Source: Ascidia mentula (Eukaryota; Chordata; Ascidiacea; Phlebobranchia; Ascidiidae). Taken from it: 64,000 nt of DNA. The notes beneath the pieces are model-generated. The model made no database searches and was not told the DNA's origin. It saw nothing but the letters and a program-made list of their open reading frames with translations. The stretch lies in assembly GCA_947561715.1 (NCBI GenBank), contig OX387205.1, positions 2,175,001-2,239,000 of the forward strand. Direction: 5' to 3'. The position numbers and the translations under genes were made by a program. The number at the start of each line of letters is the position of its first letter. The first letter of the stretch is position 1. Shown here piece after piece: positions 25,784 through 38,243 of the stretch.

Positions 25784-27893
25784 CAATCGGTGTTTGACAC
25801 GTGTGTATGGGCCTCATCCAAATAGGAGGAAGTGATTAAAACTTGTAGTAGTTTATCTTGACGTCATTGCTTAAATACATTAAACACCAAAATAACTTTT
25901 GGGCGCAAATACGTGGGATACTTTGCTATTCCAATCCAAGTTTTATCCAGTGCAAAGTCTTTTGCTTGGCGACGTCAGCATACATAGGGAAAATAGTTTT
26001 TATCCAGTTTGGCTGCAATACCACTGTACATCGTAGTTTAGTGGGTTGCATAAAGAAACAAAATATTCTGTTATATTATATGCGCAAAAGAGCCATAATA
26101 ATCAATGAGAGCTGCAGACAGGGTGTATACACGCACTGAGGTGATGAAATCAATTATAAGCTCACAATTTTTTTCTTGAGATTAGACATAACACACATAT
26201 CATTACAGATATTGCAATGAAGAATGTTTGATGTATTATACGTGACGCAAAACAACCTTCAACTGTAAAGTAGAAACATCTTTCGATATATAGTGACACA
26301 AATCAATTCGTCTACGATTCTGGCAGACTTGGAAAAGACAATTAAGGATGCATGGAATCAGTTTTTATCCCAAAAAAGGATTTATGAAATATTAACAATT
26401 GAGCAAAAAAAAATTGTAATGAGTAACAACGAATATTTGTTTTATTTCAAACATTTGTCATGTGCGTCCAATCTCATCCAATAAAAAAGGAAGCCTCTCT
26501 TGCTTTAGACAGACAACTTACTCAACGATAATTGCACACAAGCCTGTTCTGAAACCTTATGTTTTCAAAGATCTCGCTTTGGATTGGATAGTCTGAGTCA
26601 CGTGTTCCAAGTAGGACGTGCGTTGGTACGACCGCTCAACTTTCAGGAAACGAGTTGGGAATTTAATTGCCCAAACGAACAGGAAACACTGCTACTCATT
26701 TCCACGCGCGCCACAAGATTAACTTTGTTGCAAAACATTTTATGCTGAAGCTTACATATTTATCCTTTTCTATCACTGTATATTTATGTTAACTTTTTTA
26801 AAAGGATTTTCTCAGATATTGCGAAATATCGGCCGGGTTTATGCAGAATTGCAAATTGTACAAATCTTATCTGTTTTGTTGACAGCGAGAATTGCTAATC
26901 ACGTATTTAAGCCCATTCGTGCAACGTTTGCGATCCTTATTACGACACAAGTTTGATGACCATTGGTATGAGATAATCCAGGAGCCGGTAACCCCTGGCA
27001 CGAGTGATAAGAGGTGATTATTCATGACACGCCAAGGGATTTACGAGTTCATACTTAAATACTTCTCCATGCGCCTGGAATTGTTGTGTCAGAAAAAAAC
27101 GCCAAAAAGTCTTAATCCTCGAGAATTGTGTTAGTCTACAGATCAAAATGAAAATTCATGTACTGGGTGGTCGTTACAAAGTAACAAAGGCAAAGAGCAA
27201 CAGGTCTAAAAACTACAGTCTCCACCTGAACTGATAAGACCTTACAGGTCGAAACACTGTGCCCTCTACTGTCTCAAAGAGCAACATATTTTAGTGTACC
27301 CATGTAATTAGCAAGCGAGGTCATCAACGTTATAACATAGTTTGTAAACTGGAAGAAACGTTCAAATGGTTGGTCCCTAAGTAATCAAACGATTAAAACC
27401 CGTACAATAACACATAGACAAACGCTCTGTTTCAAAAGCGAACATCCGGCGGTTTTAACAACGTTTGCATAGAAAAAAATAACATTCGAGACATTGTGCA
27501 AACAAGTGTACTTGCGTGAGTGCAGCGGCGTATATTTTATTGTAACCACTGCTTCGTATGGCATGCGGTGAGATTTCTTTGGGGTTAAACTTCAGGGTGT
27601 GTTTGTGTGTCACATTGCATATCAGATGGATGTTTTTGAACAATAAAACGATTTTACAAATAAAATTAAGCAAAAATACTACAGCCTACTGCTAATCTTA
27701 TTCTTTAGACAGGAAAAATGTTATGTAGCAAAGGGATTAAGCCGTTCAGTGTTTGTTTACTAAGTGTACCAGTACCCCCCATTATTTGTTTAAGTTTGAA
27801 TATGTGTGTCACCTAACCTGGTGTTTTTTGCAAAGCAGCTTGTTCACATACTGATAGATTAGGTTGTTCGTTCTTATTCAGTTAATCAACACG
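25784..27893. repeat. Array spacer after copy B (repeated after D)
   Basis: This spacer is nearly identical to 38244-40387, which supports a recent B-D duplication. Its right two thirds (from about 26560) are shared with the spacers after A, E and F. Near 26105-26140 there is a fragment (agacagggtgtatacacgcactga) of the hammerhead-bearing repeat of intron 6. No gene is supported. Confidence 0.6.
27231..27254 (+). ncRNA. Degenerate hammerhead-like core (spacer copy 2)
   Basis: It reads CTGATAA, hairpin GACCT-TAC-AGGTC, then GAAA, with CTGTC about 20 nt further on. It has the same core change as the copy near 19492. Probably inactive. Confidence 0.45.
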
Positions 27894-30800
27894 ATGATAA
27901 GCTTCGATTTGCTGTTGGACAAAGTTGGTGAAATTGGACTTTACCAGATAGTGGTTGGCATTCTCATAGGCTATGCAAGCATGGTCGGTGGATATCATTC
28001 GTTGGCATCGGTTTTCATTGCATACGAATCTGATTACAGGTAGGCTTACTTACAGAGAGCAACGATCGTATGACGTTATATGTGGTGTCAGATGACAAAA
28101 GCAACCGCAAGCGATCATTACAGGTGCAACGTTCCGCCGTTGGACAACTCAACGGCTTACCCCAACTTGACTGAATCTGACATTCTCAACTACACAACAC
28201 CTTACCACCAGTCATCACAAGAATACGATACTTGCAAGAAGTAACAATGTTACCAACAAAACCCTTTTTCTATTTCATGCACATGTAAAACGACCAAATT
28301 GTTTGTAGATATGATTACGATTACGGTACATGCAATGGGTCTTTGACGTGTGTTAACCAATCAGCTGACTCTATCCCATGCGACCAAGGTTATTGGTACG
28401 ACCGAAGCATCTTTACTGAGACTATCGTTACTGAGGTTTGCTATAATGGACAAACATTTTTATCAAATATTATCTTTTTTTCATATTTTAACTTGTAGTT
28501 CAACCTTGTGTGCACCCGAAGTTACCTCATACCATTCACTACCTCAATGTATTACGTCGGAATGTTGGTCGGGTCGTTTCTGTTTGGAAATGTTTCTGAT
28601 AGGTTTGTTGGCAACTTTTCTAACGAAATATTTCGTGCTTGCTGTGCATCCTGCCAAAACTGTTTCTATTTGAATAGCGAAACTAATGATGCCTTCAAGT
28701 ACAGTCGAAATAAATATATCTAGGAAAAGACGTCAAACAAAACGACTTAGGATTATATAAGAGTTGTTCTTTAAATATTTTACTAAGTCTTAGTTGACAA
28801 TAACGGTAATAGGATATTCCGACAACACCAATTTCCAAAACTGTATTCTAACAAAGTTTGCAGGGGTAATGCATTCATTTTGTGTAAACATTAGGAGAAA
28901 AAATCATAGCTTTAAGCTAGCATTTGCACAGTCATACTAGGGCCAACATTATCAGAAAACGATGTGCTGGAAACTGTACACAACACAGCAGTATAGGCTC
29001 GGGAGGTAAGCTCAGCGCTAGTGGCGTGACATTGTGGCTCACTTTTATAGCAGTAATAATGGAATTCTTGGAACACAAGGCATGAAAACCATGCACCGAC
29101 TTTGCGAATTGTTTTCCCCAGGGACCTTGGTGCATTAAACATTAACATGTACACATAGGATGTCCCTGTAGTGGTATGGATACGACAATATTTTTGTTTT
29201 CAATCATTAACAAATACATGCAGGTTTGGACGCAAACCAACCATGGTATTTTGCTCGGTGTTTGCGGTTGGAAGCATGTTCGGTTCGGCGTTCAGCACCT
29301 CGGTGGAGATGTTCTCTGTTTTCCGAGCTTTGGTTTCCTGCTTTAGAATTGGAACAGTCGTGTCCGGCTATGTGTACAGTAAGCACAGTGCATAGTTAGG
29401 GTTTACCGCGGTGGTTCCCAATTTTTTTCTTTGGCCCAGATAACATTACTAAATCATGCAACACAAATGAACCCTTTTATGCTGAAAATCATTTGTTATC
29501 TGAGGATAAAGAAACTAGGCCATACTGCCGAAAACATTGACAAGTTTCAATAAATTCCTGCTGGATGCTTCCAGGCATGTTTTATTGCTACAATACGGCT
29601 CTACTGGCAATAATTACATGCCAATAATTACATGTTTTTTGTCGTCTCAAATAAAAACATGTGAATGTTTTCAGCAGTATTGGGCAGTTTGTTCTTCTGG
29701 AAGTATCACACACTAGTGTAACTTTCCAACTTTGACCTCAACCTTTTGTGATATACCTCACCTGCGATTAACATTTAATCGTTCAGTCATCGAGGTTATT
29801 GGAGTACAGTGGCGGACAGTTTTTGGAATGGCTTACCAAATCTATTATGCTCTCGGATATATGGTTCTGGGAGGTATGGCTTACTACTGGAGAAACTGGC
29901 ACAATTTATTGGCAAGTACTATACAGATACGAGTTTGGTTGCGTAAATTTTTCAACTGTTCTGCGATCTTGACAAGTAACGTGAACACAAAACACATTGC
30001 GATATACGTTGGCGTTTTTGAACACATTTATAACCGTTTTTGTGAAAGATCTATGGAATATTGAATGTGGACAAATCAATAACGTAGTATTATTCATTGT
30101 TCCAGCTCGTGGCCACGCTGGTTAGCGCCCCTCTAATTCTGTTTGTCGTTATCTTTCCTGAGTCACCAAGGTGGCTTTTTGCAATGAAAAAGGACGAGAA
30201 AGGAATATGGGTAAAGGCGTGCGTTTGTACATGAAATGTTTTTTTGATAATCCTGATTTTCGGTCGAATAGGCGACAAAACTGATAGCCAGGATTAACAA
30301 AAAGCATTTGGATGAAGAGGATTGGGAGGAAGCAAGAAAATCCGGTGAGGAGAAACTGGTAAATCGACTTTTTTCGAAGTATCGTGTAATAATTTGTCTG
30401 ACGTAATTTGTATTGGACTTTAGAAACAATTGCAATCGGTGGAAACAAAATACACTTATTTCGATCTTTTTAAAACTCCGGGACTCCGAATCGCTACGTT
30501 TAAGATCGTGTTTGCCTGGTAAGTACCTAATGCGGTTGCAGCAAACATAAGCAACCACTAACATATTGGTAACAGTACTAAATAAAACACACTGCAGTCT
30601 CACTGAACGTTTTGTACAAATTTTCAGGTTTGCCAACAGTTTGGTCTATAATGGAGTATCTTTGAATGCCGGGGCATTAGCAGGGGACGTCTTCGTCAAC
30701 AACACGTTAAGTAAGCCCTTTATTAAATAAAGTAAATCATTTAATATAGAAGGGTACACAGTATGTGAACGTTTCCCTTTGACTCAAACTCATGGCCCAG

Positions 30801-32506
30801 AGTGGTTGGTTTGATCCCAATGACTATTATGTACAAGTAAACAGTCTGTTGTTTTATGCTGTCAGGCACATAATACAAAAGGCTCTTCCGCAATACAAAA
30901 TTGTAAATTTCATTCGATGTTTGACGTGTCGCCATACAAACTATTTTTGTATGACAACCATAGGCGTCGATTTAGGGGTGACTTCGGTGACATGTCACCC
31001 CTTACAAACAAACAGGGGTGACAACGTATGCATTGTCACCCCTGGATTTCGAAACGGAATTTGCGTCGTTTGCCTATAAAGGCGATACGACTGACGATAT
31101 GTTTTTTGCGTGTTTCTAAAACCTGGAAAAGTCACCCTTAATATTTTACAAAACTTTGAAAAATCGACGCCCATGATGACAATCGAAACGGCGAAAGAAA
31201 CTGACAGTTTTTGTCTTGCCAAATAATCCTTTGTATTATGCGTGAAATTTGCCTACACTGTAAAATAAAGTAACCGAAACGTTTTTTATGGTATCACTAC
31301 AATGCAAAGGCTAAAGTGTGCCTCCATTTCACTGTCCACAGTGCTTCTTTCCAGCAAAATTGTTTTTGTATTCACCAGATGGCGTATTTGAAATTTCCTC
31401 ATATCTTCTTTGCATGGCATTAATGGATAAAACAGGACGAAGAATCCTTTTGTCTTCCATGTTTTTTATTTCTGGCGTTGGTCTTCTCGCAAGTGTGATC
31501 GTAAATGAGTACGCAGGCGACGACAAAAGTACGTTTAAACTTGCACGTTTCATTTTTCTTTCCATAATACTCACATTATGTAAATATATCAAAGTTGTGA
31601 TGTATAGGATCAGTTTGTTGTGAAATAGAATATTAAAAATTTTATTCGTCATATCTTAATGTGCTCAATAAAGTTTCATGTTTCAAAGTATGAACAACAC
31701 GAAACCTCTATGTTATGTGCCATCATGTTTCCAACACCAACTTATTATTATATTGCAGCGTTGGTAACACTAGGTGTCGTGTTTGCGTTCATTGCCAAGT
31801 TTGGAATTTCCGGATCGTTTGCGATAATTTACAACTTCACGACCGAACTTTACCCGACAGTACTGAGGTGAACTATGTTGGAAACATTTCACTTACTTGT
31901 TCTTAATCTGTTTTGTGTTATTTTGTGAGTTCAGGAGCAATGGTTTCGGGAACGCTTCCTTTGCTTCTCGAATTGGAGGGATTAGCGCCCCTTATATCAT
32001 ATCACTGCAGAACACAATTTCCTGGCTTCCGAATTCATTGTTTGGCGTATGTGGTACGAATTCAGACGATTAATCTCATTGTGGCGTAGAAACAGGCGTT
32101 TACATATCATATTTTCAGCTGTCTTTGCTGGCGTTATATCTTTAACCTTTCCCGAAACCAACGGCAAACCGATGATGGAAACAATCGAACAAGCAGAAAT
32201 ATTTTACAAAACCGGTGAAGTTGTCGATCTTAACAATCTTGATGACGACAAAAGTGTGACGTAAGTATGTCGTATCAAATTACGGTTGTAGTGACCAGTT
32301 GATCTGTTCTGCATTGGTGACTGCTGTTTAAAAACATATCCAAGAAGGGACTGGGCGATCCTGTCTTGTCATGTGGTACCATAAAACATCGCTGTGGAAT
32401 CAATGAAGCGATCAAATTTTTTAGGAGCGACCGAAATTTTTCAGCTGTGCTCCATCAGAACAGCGTGTTTGAGGACGATGACGAAGTAATTGGTGTTCGA
32501 ATGTAA
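27894..32506 (+). CDS. SLC22-family transporter, copy C (intact, 580 aa)
   Basis: Exons: 27894-28039, 28124-28240, 28309-28435, 28499-28602, 29224-29378, 29787-29911, 30106-30210, 30272-30358, 30424-30518, 30628-30710, 31379-31528, 31759-31867, 31935-32050, 32119-32260, 32425-32506. They total 1743 nt in one frame. It belongs to a second paralogue type shared with E and G: the first helix reads GYASMVGGYHS, exon 5 ends CFRIGTVVSGYVY, and exon 9 is 9 nt shorter than in A, B, D and F. The SLC22 signatures (FGRKPTM, PESPRWLFA, MDKTGRR, ELYPTVL, PETNGKPM) are all present. Intron 6 begins with GC (ttg|gcaagt). Intron 10 carries a MITE. The product should be an integral membrane transporter of small organic ions; the substrate is unknown. 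Confidence 0.88.
30963..31171. repeat. MITE in intron 10 of copy C
   Basis: The element of about 209 bp begins GGCGTCGATTT and ends with its complement AAATCGACGCC. Inside is a smaller inverted pair built on GGGGTGAC / GTCACCCC. The same element is in intron 10 of E and G, and an inverted core fragment lies near 5683-5712. Target duplication is unclear (cat or cata). Confidence 0.6.
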
Positions 32507-33904
32507 ATTGTGTCAAATTCTGTAGCGAAGTTGAAATGTTAACCAAGAACCTATATATATATGGTACGGGGATAACAATGCACTTTAGGCCAAACTAAAA
32601 TATCAAGAACCAAGCATGAACATATATTAATGGTCAAAAGCAAAGAAGACACCTATTGTCTAGTTGTGGTTAGAGAATGGATTAAAAAAACTTTTTTACT
32701 TTTTGTTTCACACGTGCGACATTTTTTACATCGCGATAAGCCGTAAAAACCGTACTATCTCTATGATATCTAATATGATCACCTCTATGTTTGAGCACAA
32801 ATTATAAACAGCATTCCGAGACAATTGAAAAAATCTTAAGCATGGAATTTTCATAAAATTATTTATTTTATTAAAAAAAGTGTTTGTGTTTAATAAAAAG
32901 TTGTATGGAAAATAAAAGTCACAAAATGTGTGTATGCGCTGATAGTTCGCAGAACTGCCATTCTCATGCAATTGAATGTCATGCAGTGGCATACGGACGC
33001 TGGATAACCGTATCCTGAGTTCAAATCCCGGTGCGGTAAAAAAAAATTTTGTGGCAGAAGGACAGTTCTATGCAAGGTACACGTTTGTGTAATTTGAAAC
33101 TGGTAACTATTTTTGGACAAGGGGACACGTTTAGGAAATTGCTGAAACGACCTTATAATTTTCAAGCTAAATTATAATGCAAACTATGTTTCCCAACTGT
33201 TAATTGCGAGACCATCATATAGCGTAAATTGTTTTATCTGCTCTGGGTTGCCGACGTTGCAGTCTGGCGTTTGGTAATGCATTCTATTCTGATTCTAATC
33301 CATGCTAATTCTATATGCGACTCAATGCAATGCTGAATCTGTAACATATACAGTATGGATTCACAAGGTTTGAAACAATTAACATATTTTGATTGGTAGA
33401 AACGACTGCGAGTATTATATTAGTGAAGAAATTAACTAGAAGCCGAGTCTGTCGACCCGGAGTATATTTGCCTTAAAACAGAAAATAAACTCTAAAGTGA
33501 AGTTCACTTACGCCTAACTTAGTTAAGCGCTACCTCTGCGTCTATTGTTGCATCGTCCACAAGTTAAAGAGCAGAGTTTATAGAACCTAATCTAAAAGAA
33601 GTTGCGCTGAGGTGAAATAAAAATGCGTTTCCTCTCTTGTTTGGTTTAACGATATTTACATTGCGTTGCAAATTTCACCGGATGGTGTCCTCTCAACAAA
33701 GTGCGTGTATTTGCAATGTGATGGGTGAGGACAGCGTAACAAGTTTGCCACGAGTTTTATTAGACTTTGTTTGCACGTAACTCCCCTCTATTTGCTGAAC
33801 TTAAAAATGTGTGTCTAACCTAAGATAGTGCAAGCTACGAACAAAGTTTAATGACTTTGAAATAGATTGTAAGGTTATGGTTTTTATGTTGAGTTAAAAA
33901 AACG
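32507..33904. repeat. Array spacer after copy C (related to that after G)
   Basis: This spacer aligns with 59293-60655 plus 63195-63445. It therefore supplies the empty site (near 33646-33660) for the Penelope-like insertion after copy G. No gene is supported apart from a weak tRNA-like segment. Confidence 0.6.
32981..33040 (+). repeat. tRNA-like (SINE-type) segment
   Basis: The segment contains GAGTTCAAATCCC (33017-33029), which matches an RNA polymerase III B box, and is followed by an A-rich tract. Upstream, ATACGG/CCGTAT could form an arm. The cloverleaf is poor and no anticodon can be read, so a short tRNA-derived repeat is more likely than a tRNA gene. The corresponding spacer after G lacks the B box part. 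Confidence 0.3.
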
Positions 33905-36900
33905 ATGATAAGCTTTGATTTTCTCTTGCACAAACTTGGTGAAATTGGACTTTACCAGATTGTGGTTGGCATTCTTTTAAGCTACACCAGCGCTGTCGGA
34001 GGATATCATTCGTTGGCAACTTTTTTCATTGCATACGAATCTGACTACAGGTAAGCTTACTTACAAAAGGCAACGATATAGCAAACTTATGTTGGTAAAC
34101 CTTTGCAACCGTTCTAGGTGCAATGTTCCACCATTGGACAACTCAACGGCTTACCCCAATTTGACTGAATCTGACATTCTTAACTACACAACACCTTATG
34201 ACCAATCATCAGAAGAATACGACACTTGCGTTAAGTACGTTGATTGGGTTACATATTAAAGAATAAGATTCACAACATTGTAATAATGCTTGTAGATACG
34301 GGTACGATTACGGTACATGCAATGGGTCTTTAACGTGTGTTAACAAATCAGCTGACTCTATCCCATGCGACCAAGGTTATTGGTACGACCGAAGTATGTT
34401 TACTGAGACTGTTGTTACCGAGGTAGGGTTCAATAATAACCAGCATATTTTCAAAATTCCATCTCTACAATGTATAACTTGTATTTCAACCTCGTGTGCG
34501 ACAGAAGTTATCTAATACCTTTTTCTACCTCAATGTATTACGTCGGAATGTTGGTCGGATCGCTTCTGTTCGGCAATGTGGCAGACAGGTTTGTGTGCAA
34601 CTTTTTTCAATGCCTAATTAACGTCGTATTAATCTTTTCTATTGGAGAAAACGTCAGGTTTTCTTTGAAAAAAAGTCACTGGCTTCGCAAATTTCTTTTT
34701 TTGTTCTTTAGTGCATTAAACATTAACTTTCATGTACACAAAGGCAATAAAATTAGTCAAAGCTTTAACTGTCAACATTGATGTTTGATTGACAAATACC
34801 AACAGGTTCGGTCGTAAACCGACGATGATCGTGTGCACCGCGTTGTCGGTTGCAAGTATGTTTGGAATGACATACAGCACATCGGTGGAGATGTACACGG
34901 CTTTCCGAGCCCTCATTGCCTTCTTTGCATTTGCAACAGTTATAGCTTCATTTGTGTACAGTAAGAACAATGTGGTTAGCATATATTACAAGAAAACAAA
35001 ATGCCGGTTTATGTATTTTTATTTTATTTGTTTGCGTTGAAACATGCTTTACAATATCCATTTTTACATGTTTGGTATACATAGTTGTTGAACTACGATA
35101 ATTTCTATGCATGGTCTGACAACTATGGCATAATTGTCAAGTGCAAAGAATTAGCGTAATATAAACAGAACACAAAATTAAATTACCATTAAAATTATGT
35201 CACCTATTCTGATATCACAGATATACAAGTCCTTATTAATCTCTATCCTATAACAATTAAAAATGAGCTGCTGTTAATTTTTATATCATTTAGTAATCGA
35301 GGTTATTGGAATACAATGGCGGACAATTTTTGGGATGGTTTTCCAAATATATTTTGCACTCGGCTACATGGTTTTGGGAGGAATGGCTTATTACTGGAGG
35401 AACTGGCACAATTTAATGGCAAGTTCTTTTCTCATGTAAAATAACGCAGTAATGTTTCGTGCAATGGCAAATAATTAGTAGGATCGCCTCACCACGATTA
35501 CAGCCATCGTTTTTGCCTAACAGCAATGCCTGAACTGCAAAGCCTGTAAACCTTGTAAAATAGTATACGTTTTGGAGAGCCGGAGACAGGGTGTGTACAC
35601 GCACTGTTTCGACCTGTAAGGCCTCATCAGTGCAGCTGTTGACACTGGCACTGTGCTAGCTTTTACACTAGCAGACACACTAATTTCCACTTTGTGGTAC
35701 CTTTCGGTCAACGTCGATCTGTTTGGTAACCTATTCTGAGTACCAAACAACAGAGACGAACCACTGTGGAGCGCACTATGGCCAAGCAGATCTGCTTGGT
35801 AACCCAAAAGATAAAGTATACGTTTTCTTTTTGATTTATTTCGACCCAGACCACTGTTACGCTCGTGCATCTTATGCGTCATTTATCCTTAAAGAACACT
35901 GCCCTTTATGTGAGGTGGTTCGCGTAGTTGTACATAATTTGTAATTTGGTTTCAACACATATTTAAAACTGGTTTGACAAAAAGAACATCCGCTCATAAC
36001 AAAATTTAAAATCCTGCTGGTGTTGATCCAATGCGTAATGCATGGGTGTTGGATCTAAAAACTAATGAGTGTATTGTTCATTGTCCAGCTCGTAGCGACG
36101 CTCTTTAGCGCTCCTCTTCTAATCTTCGTCATCTTCCTTCCGGAGTCACCGAGGTGGCTTTTTGCCATGGAGAAAGATAAAGAAGGAATAAGGGTAAACC
36201 CATAAGCTTACTTGTATTTGTTTTTACGTAATCCTGTTTTTTGGTCCAATAGGTGACAAAACTGATGGCGAGAATCAACAGAAAGCATTTGGAAGAGGAA
36301 GATTGGGACGGAGCAAGAAAAGCCGGTGAGAAGAAAATGGTAAATCGTTTTTTTACCAAAGGAATCAACAATAACTAATTTAATATCGCTGTTCGCAAAA
36401 TTTAGAAAGAATCCAAGCAATCGACGGAAACTGAAAGAAAATATTCGTCTCTTGATCTTTACAAAACCCCAGGACTTCGAATTGCCACGATTAAAATCAT
36501 GTTCAACTGGTAAGTTGTAACAAAATAACCGCTAACACGTTGGTAAACAGTATTGAATAAAACATACCGCAGATTTTTCACTGCAGGTTGTGTACAAATT
36601 TTCAGGTTTGCTAACAGTTTGGTCTATCATGGAATATCGTTGAATGCCGGGGCATTAGCAGGGGACATCTTCGTCAACAACACGTTAAGTGAGAGGTTTT
36701 AAATTAAACAGTTATTGTGGAATGGCGGTTAACAGTTGGTTAACGTTCATTCGTCTGGTTACAAGGTGTATGTTCTGTAACATATGACATAGAACATGCA
36801 TATCCAAAATAGTCCAACACCAACATAAGAATAGGCATGGTATAAACGTACTTTTCCGTAAAATGTGTTCATGTTTTCATCAGACGGAGTATTTGAGATC

Positions 36901-38243
36901 GCTTCGTATATTGCTTGCATGCTCCTCATGGATAAGACAGGACGAAGAACTCTTCTGTCAGCCATGTTTCTTATGGCGTTGGTCTAATCGCAAGTGTGAT
37001 TGTGAACGAATACGCAGGCGACGACCAAAGTATGTCTAAAATAAGTATCTGTTCACAAGAAATGAAAACCTTTGTCCGAACATTATGTGGTGCTTTATGT
37101 GTCTTGCGCATAACCAGAAACGCTTCCTTTACCAGAAGAGCTTTGAATTTGACCAAATATTATGTCTGGTGACATTAGTATCATGTTAATATAACGGCAC
37201 ATAAGCCTTTCTTTCATTAATCGGTTCGCTATAGAAACTCGGTGTCCTCATAACAAATTATGAAAACATTTCCTGGAAGGCTTGCAGCTACATCAAGCGT
37301 TCTGTCTTCACCTATCTACGGTCGATAACACAAAAATCTGATTTCCTTGCAGCACTTGTGACACTAGGTGTCGTATTTGCCTTTATCGGAAAGTTTGGAA
37401 TTTCCGGATCTTTTGCGATTATTTACAACTTCACGAGCGAACTTTACCCAACTGTAATAAGGTATTTGCGGTTCATGGTCGCATTTATTCCAATTCTAAT
37501 GATTCGAATCCTACGGTGCTGATTTGTGCAATTTTAGGGGCAACGGTTTCGGAAACGCTACCTTTGCTTCTCGAATTGGAGGGGTTAGCGCCCCTTACAT
37601 CATATCACTGCAGAACACAATTTCCTGGCTTCCAAATTCATTGTTTGGCATATGTGGTACGAATTCAGACAACCTTTTAATCATGCTGTTGCGCACAAAG
37701 TTTGTAATTGATACTTTACAGCTGTCCTTGCCAGCATCATATCTTTGACCTTTCCCGAAACCAACGGCAAACCAATGATGGAAACAATTGAACAAGCAGA
37801 AATATTTTACAAAACCGGTGAAGTTGTCGATCTCAACAAGCTTGGTGACGACAAAAGTGTGACGTAAGTGTGACGTCAATGAATACTAAACGGTAGAAGC
37901 AGTATTGTTGGATACTGTTGCTTTTTTCCATAACTAAACTGTTGGCATCAAATGTTAACGTGGATCAACAAACCTAAGTATTAATCAACGAGGCTTCATT
38001 AGGGTAACCCTGTTAGTTTATTGTCCCCGTAAGTCAGTTCCACAGTGACTATGCTTCTGCATAGCGGCCGATACGTTGATAACGAGAAATTACAGACTTT
38101 TTCAATTGATTATGGGTTGAATTAAGTCGTTTGGCAACCATAACCGAAATAAGTCATAAATCCTATTTTATTTCAGAAGTGACAAAGACACGAATTTTTC
38201 AGCTGTGATTCATCCAAACGACGCGTTTGAAAACGATGACTAA
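33905..38243 (+). pseudogene. SLC22-family transporter copy D, two lesions
   Basis: Exons by homology: 33905-34050, 34118-34234, 34296-34422, 34485-34588, 34806-34960, 35294-35418, 36089-36193, 36253-36339, 36406-36509, 36606-36688, 36884-37029, 37353-37461, 37538-37653, 37722-37863, 38177-38243. It is very close to copy B, including the introns. The acceptor of exon 4 reads gtat instead of gtag just before 34485, and no usable replacement keeps the frame. Exon 11 is 146 nt instead of 150: four bases are gone near 36973-36975 (cttatggcgttgg against cttattgctggcgttgg), which shifts the frame. It has not acquired the Penelope-like insertion of B. It is probably a young pseudogene, although assembly error would have to be excluded. 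Confidence 0.8.
35578..35637 (-). ncRNA. Hammerhead ribozyme, near copy in intron 6 of D
   Basis: It has the same layout as the ribozyme in copy B: CTGATGA, GGCC/GGTC stem II, GAAA, CAG/CTG stem III and the GTC triplet are all kept. One base of stem I differs (35583), so the second pair from the cleavage site is C-C instead of G-C. Stem I is weakened and activity may be reduced. Confidence 0.65.

Noticed and set aside
28912-29154. 80-codon minus-strand ORF repeated in intron 5 of C, E and G
   Set aside because: It lies wholly in an intron, is conserved only because the genes are recent duplicates, and matches no family.
32981-33040. A functional tRNA gene
   Set aside because: A B box is present, but no acceptor stem or seven-base anticodon loop can be drawn.
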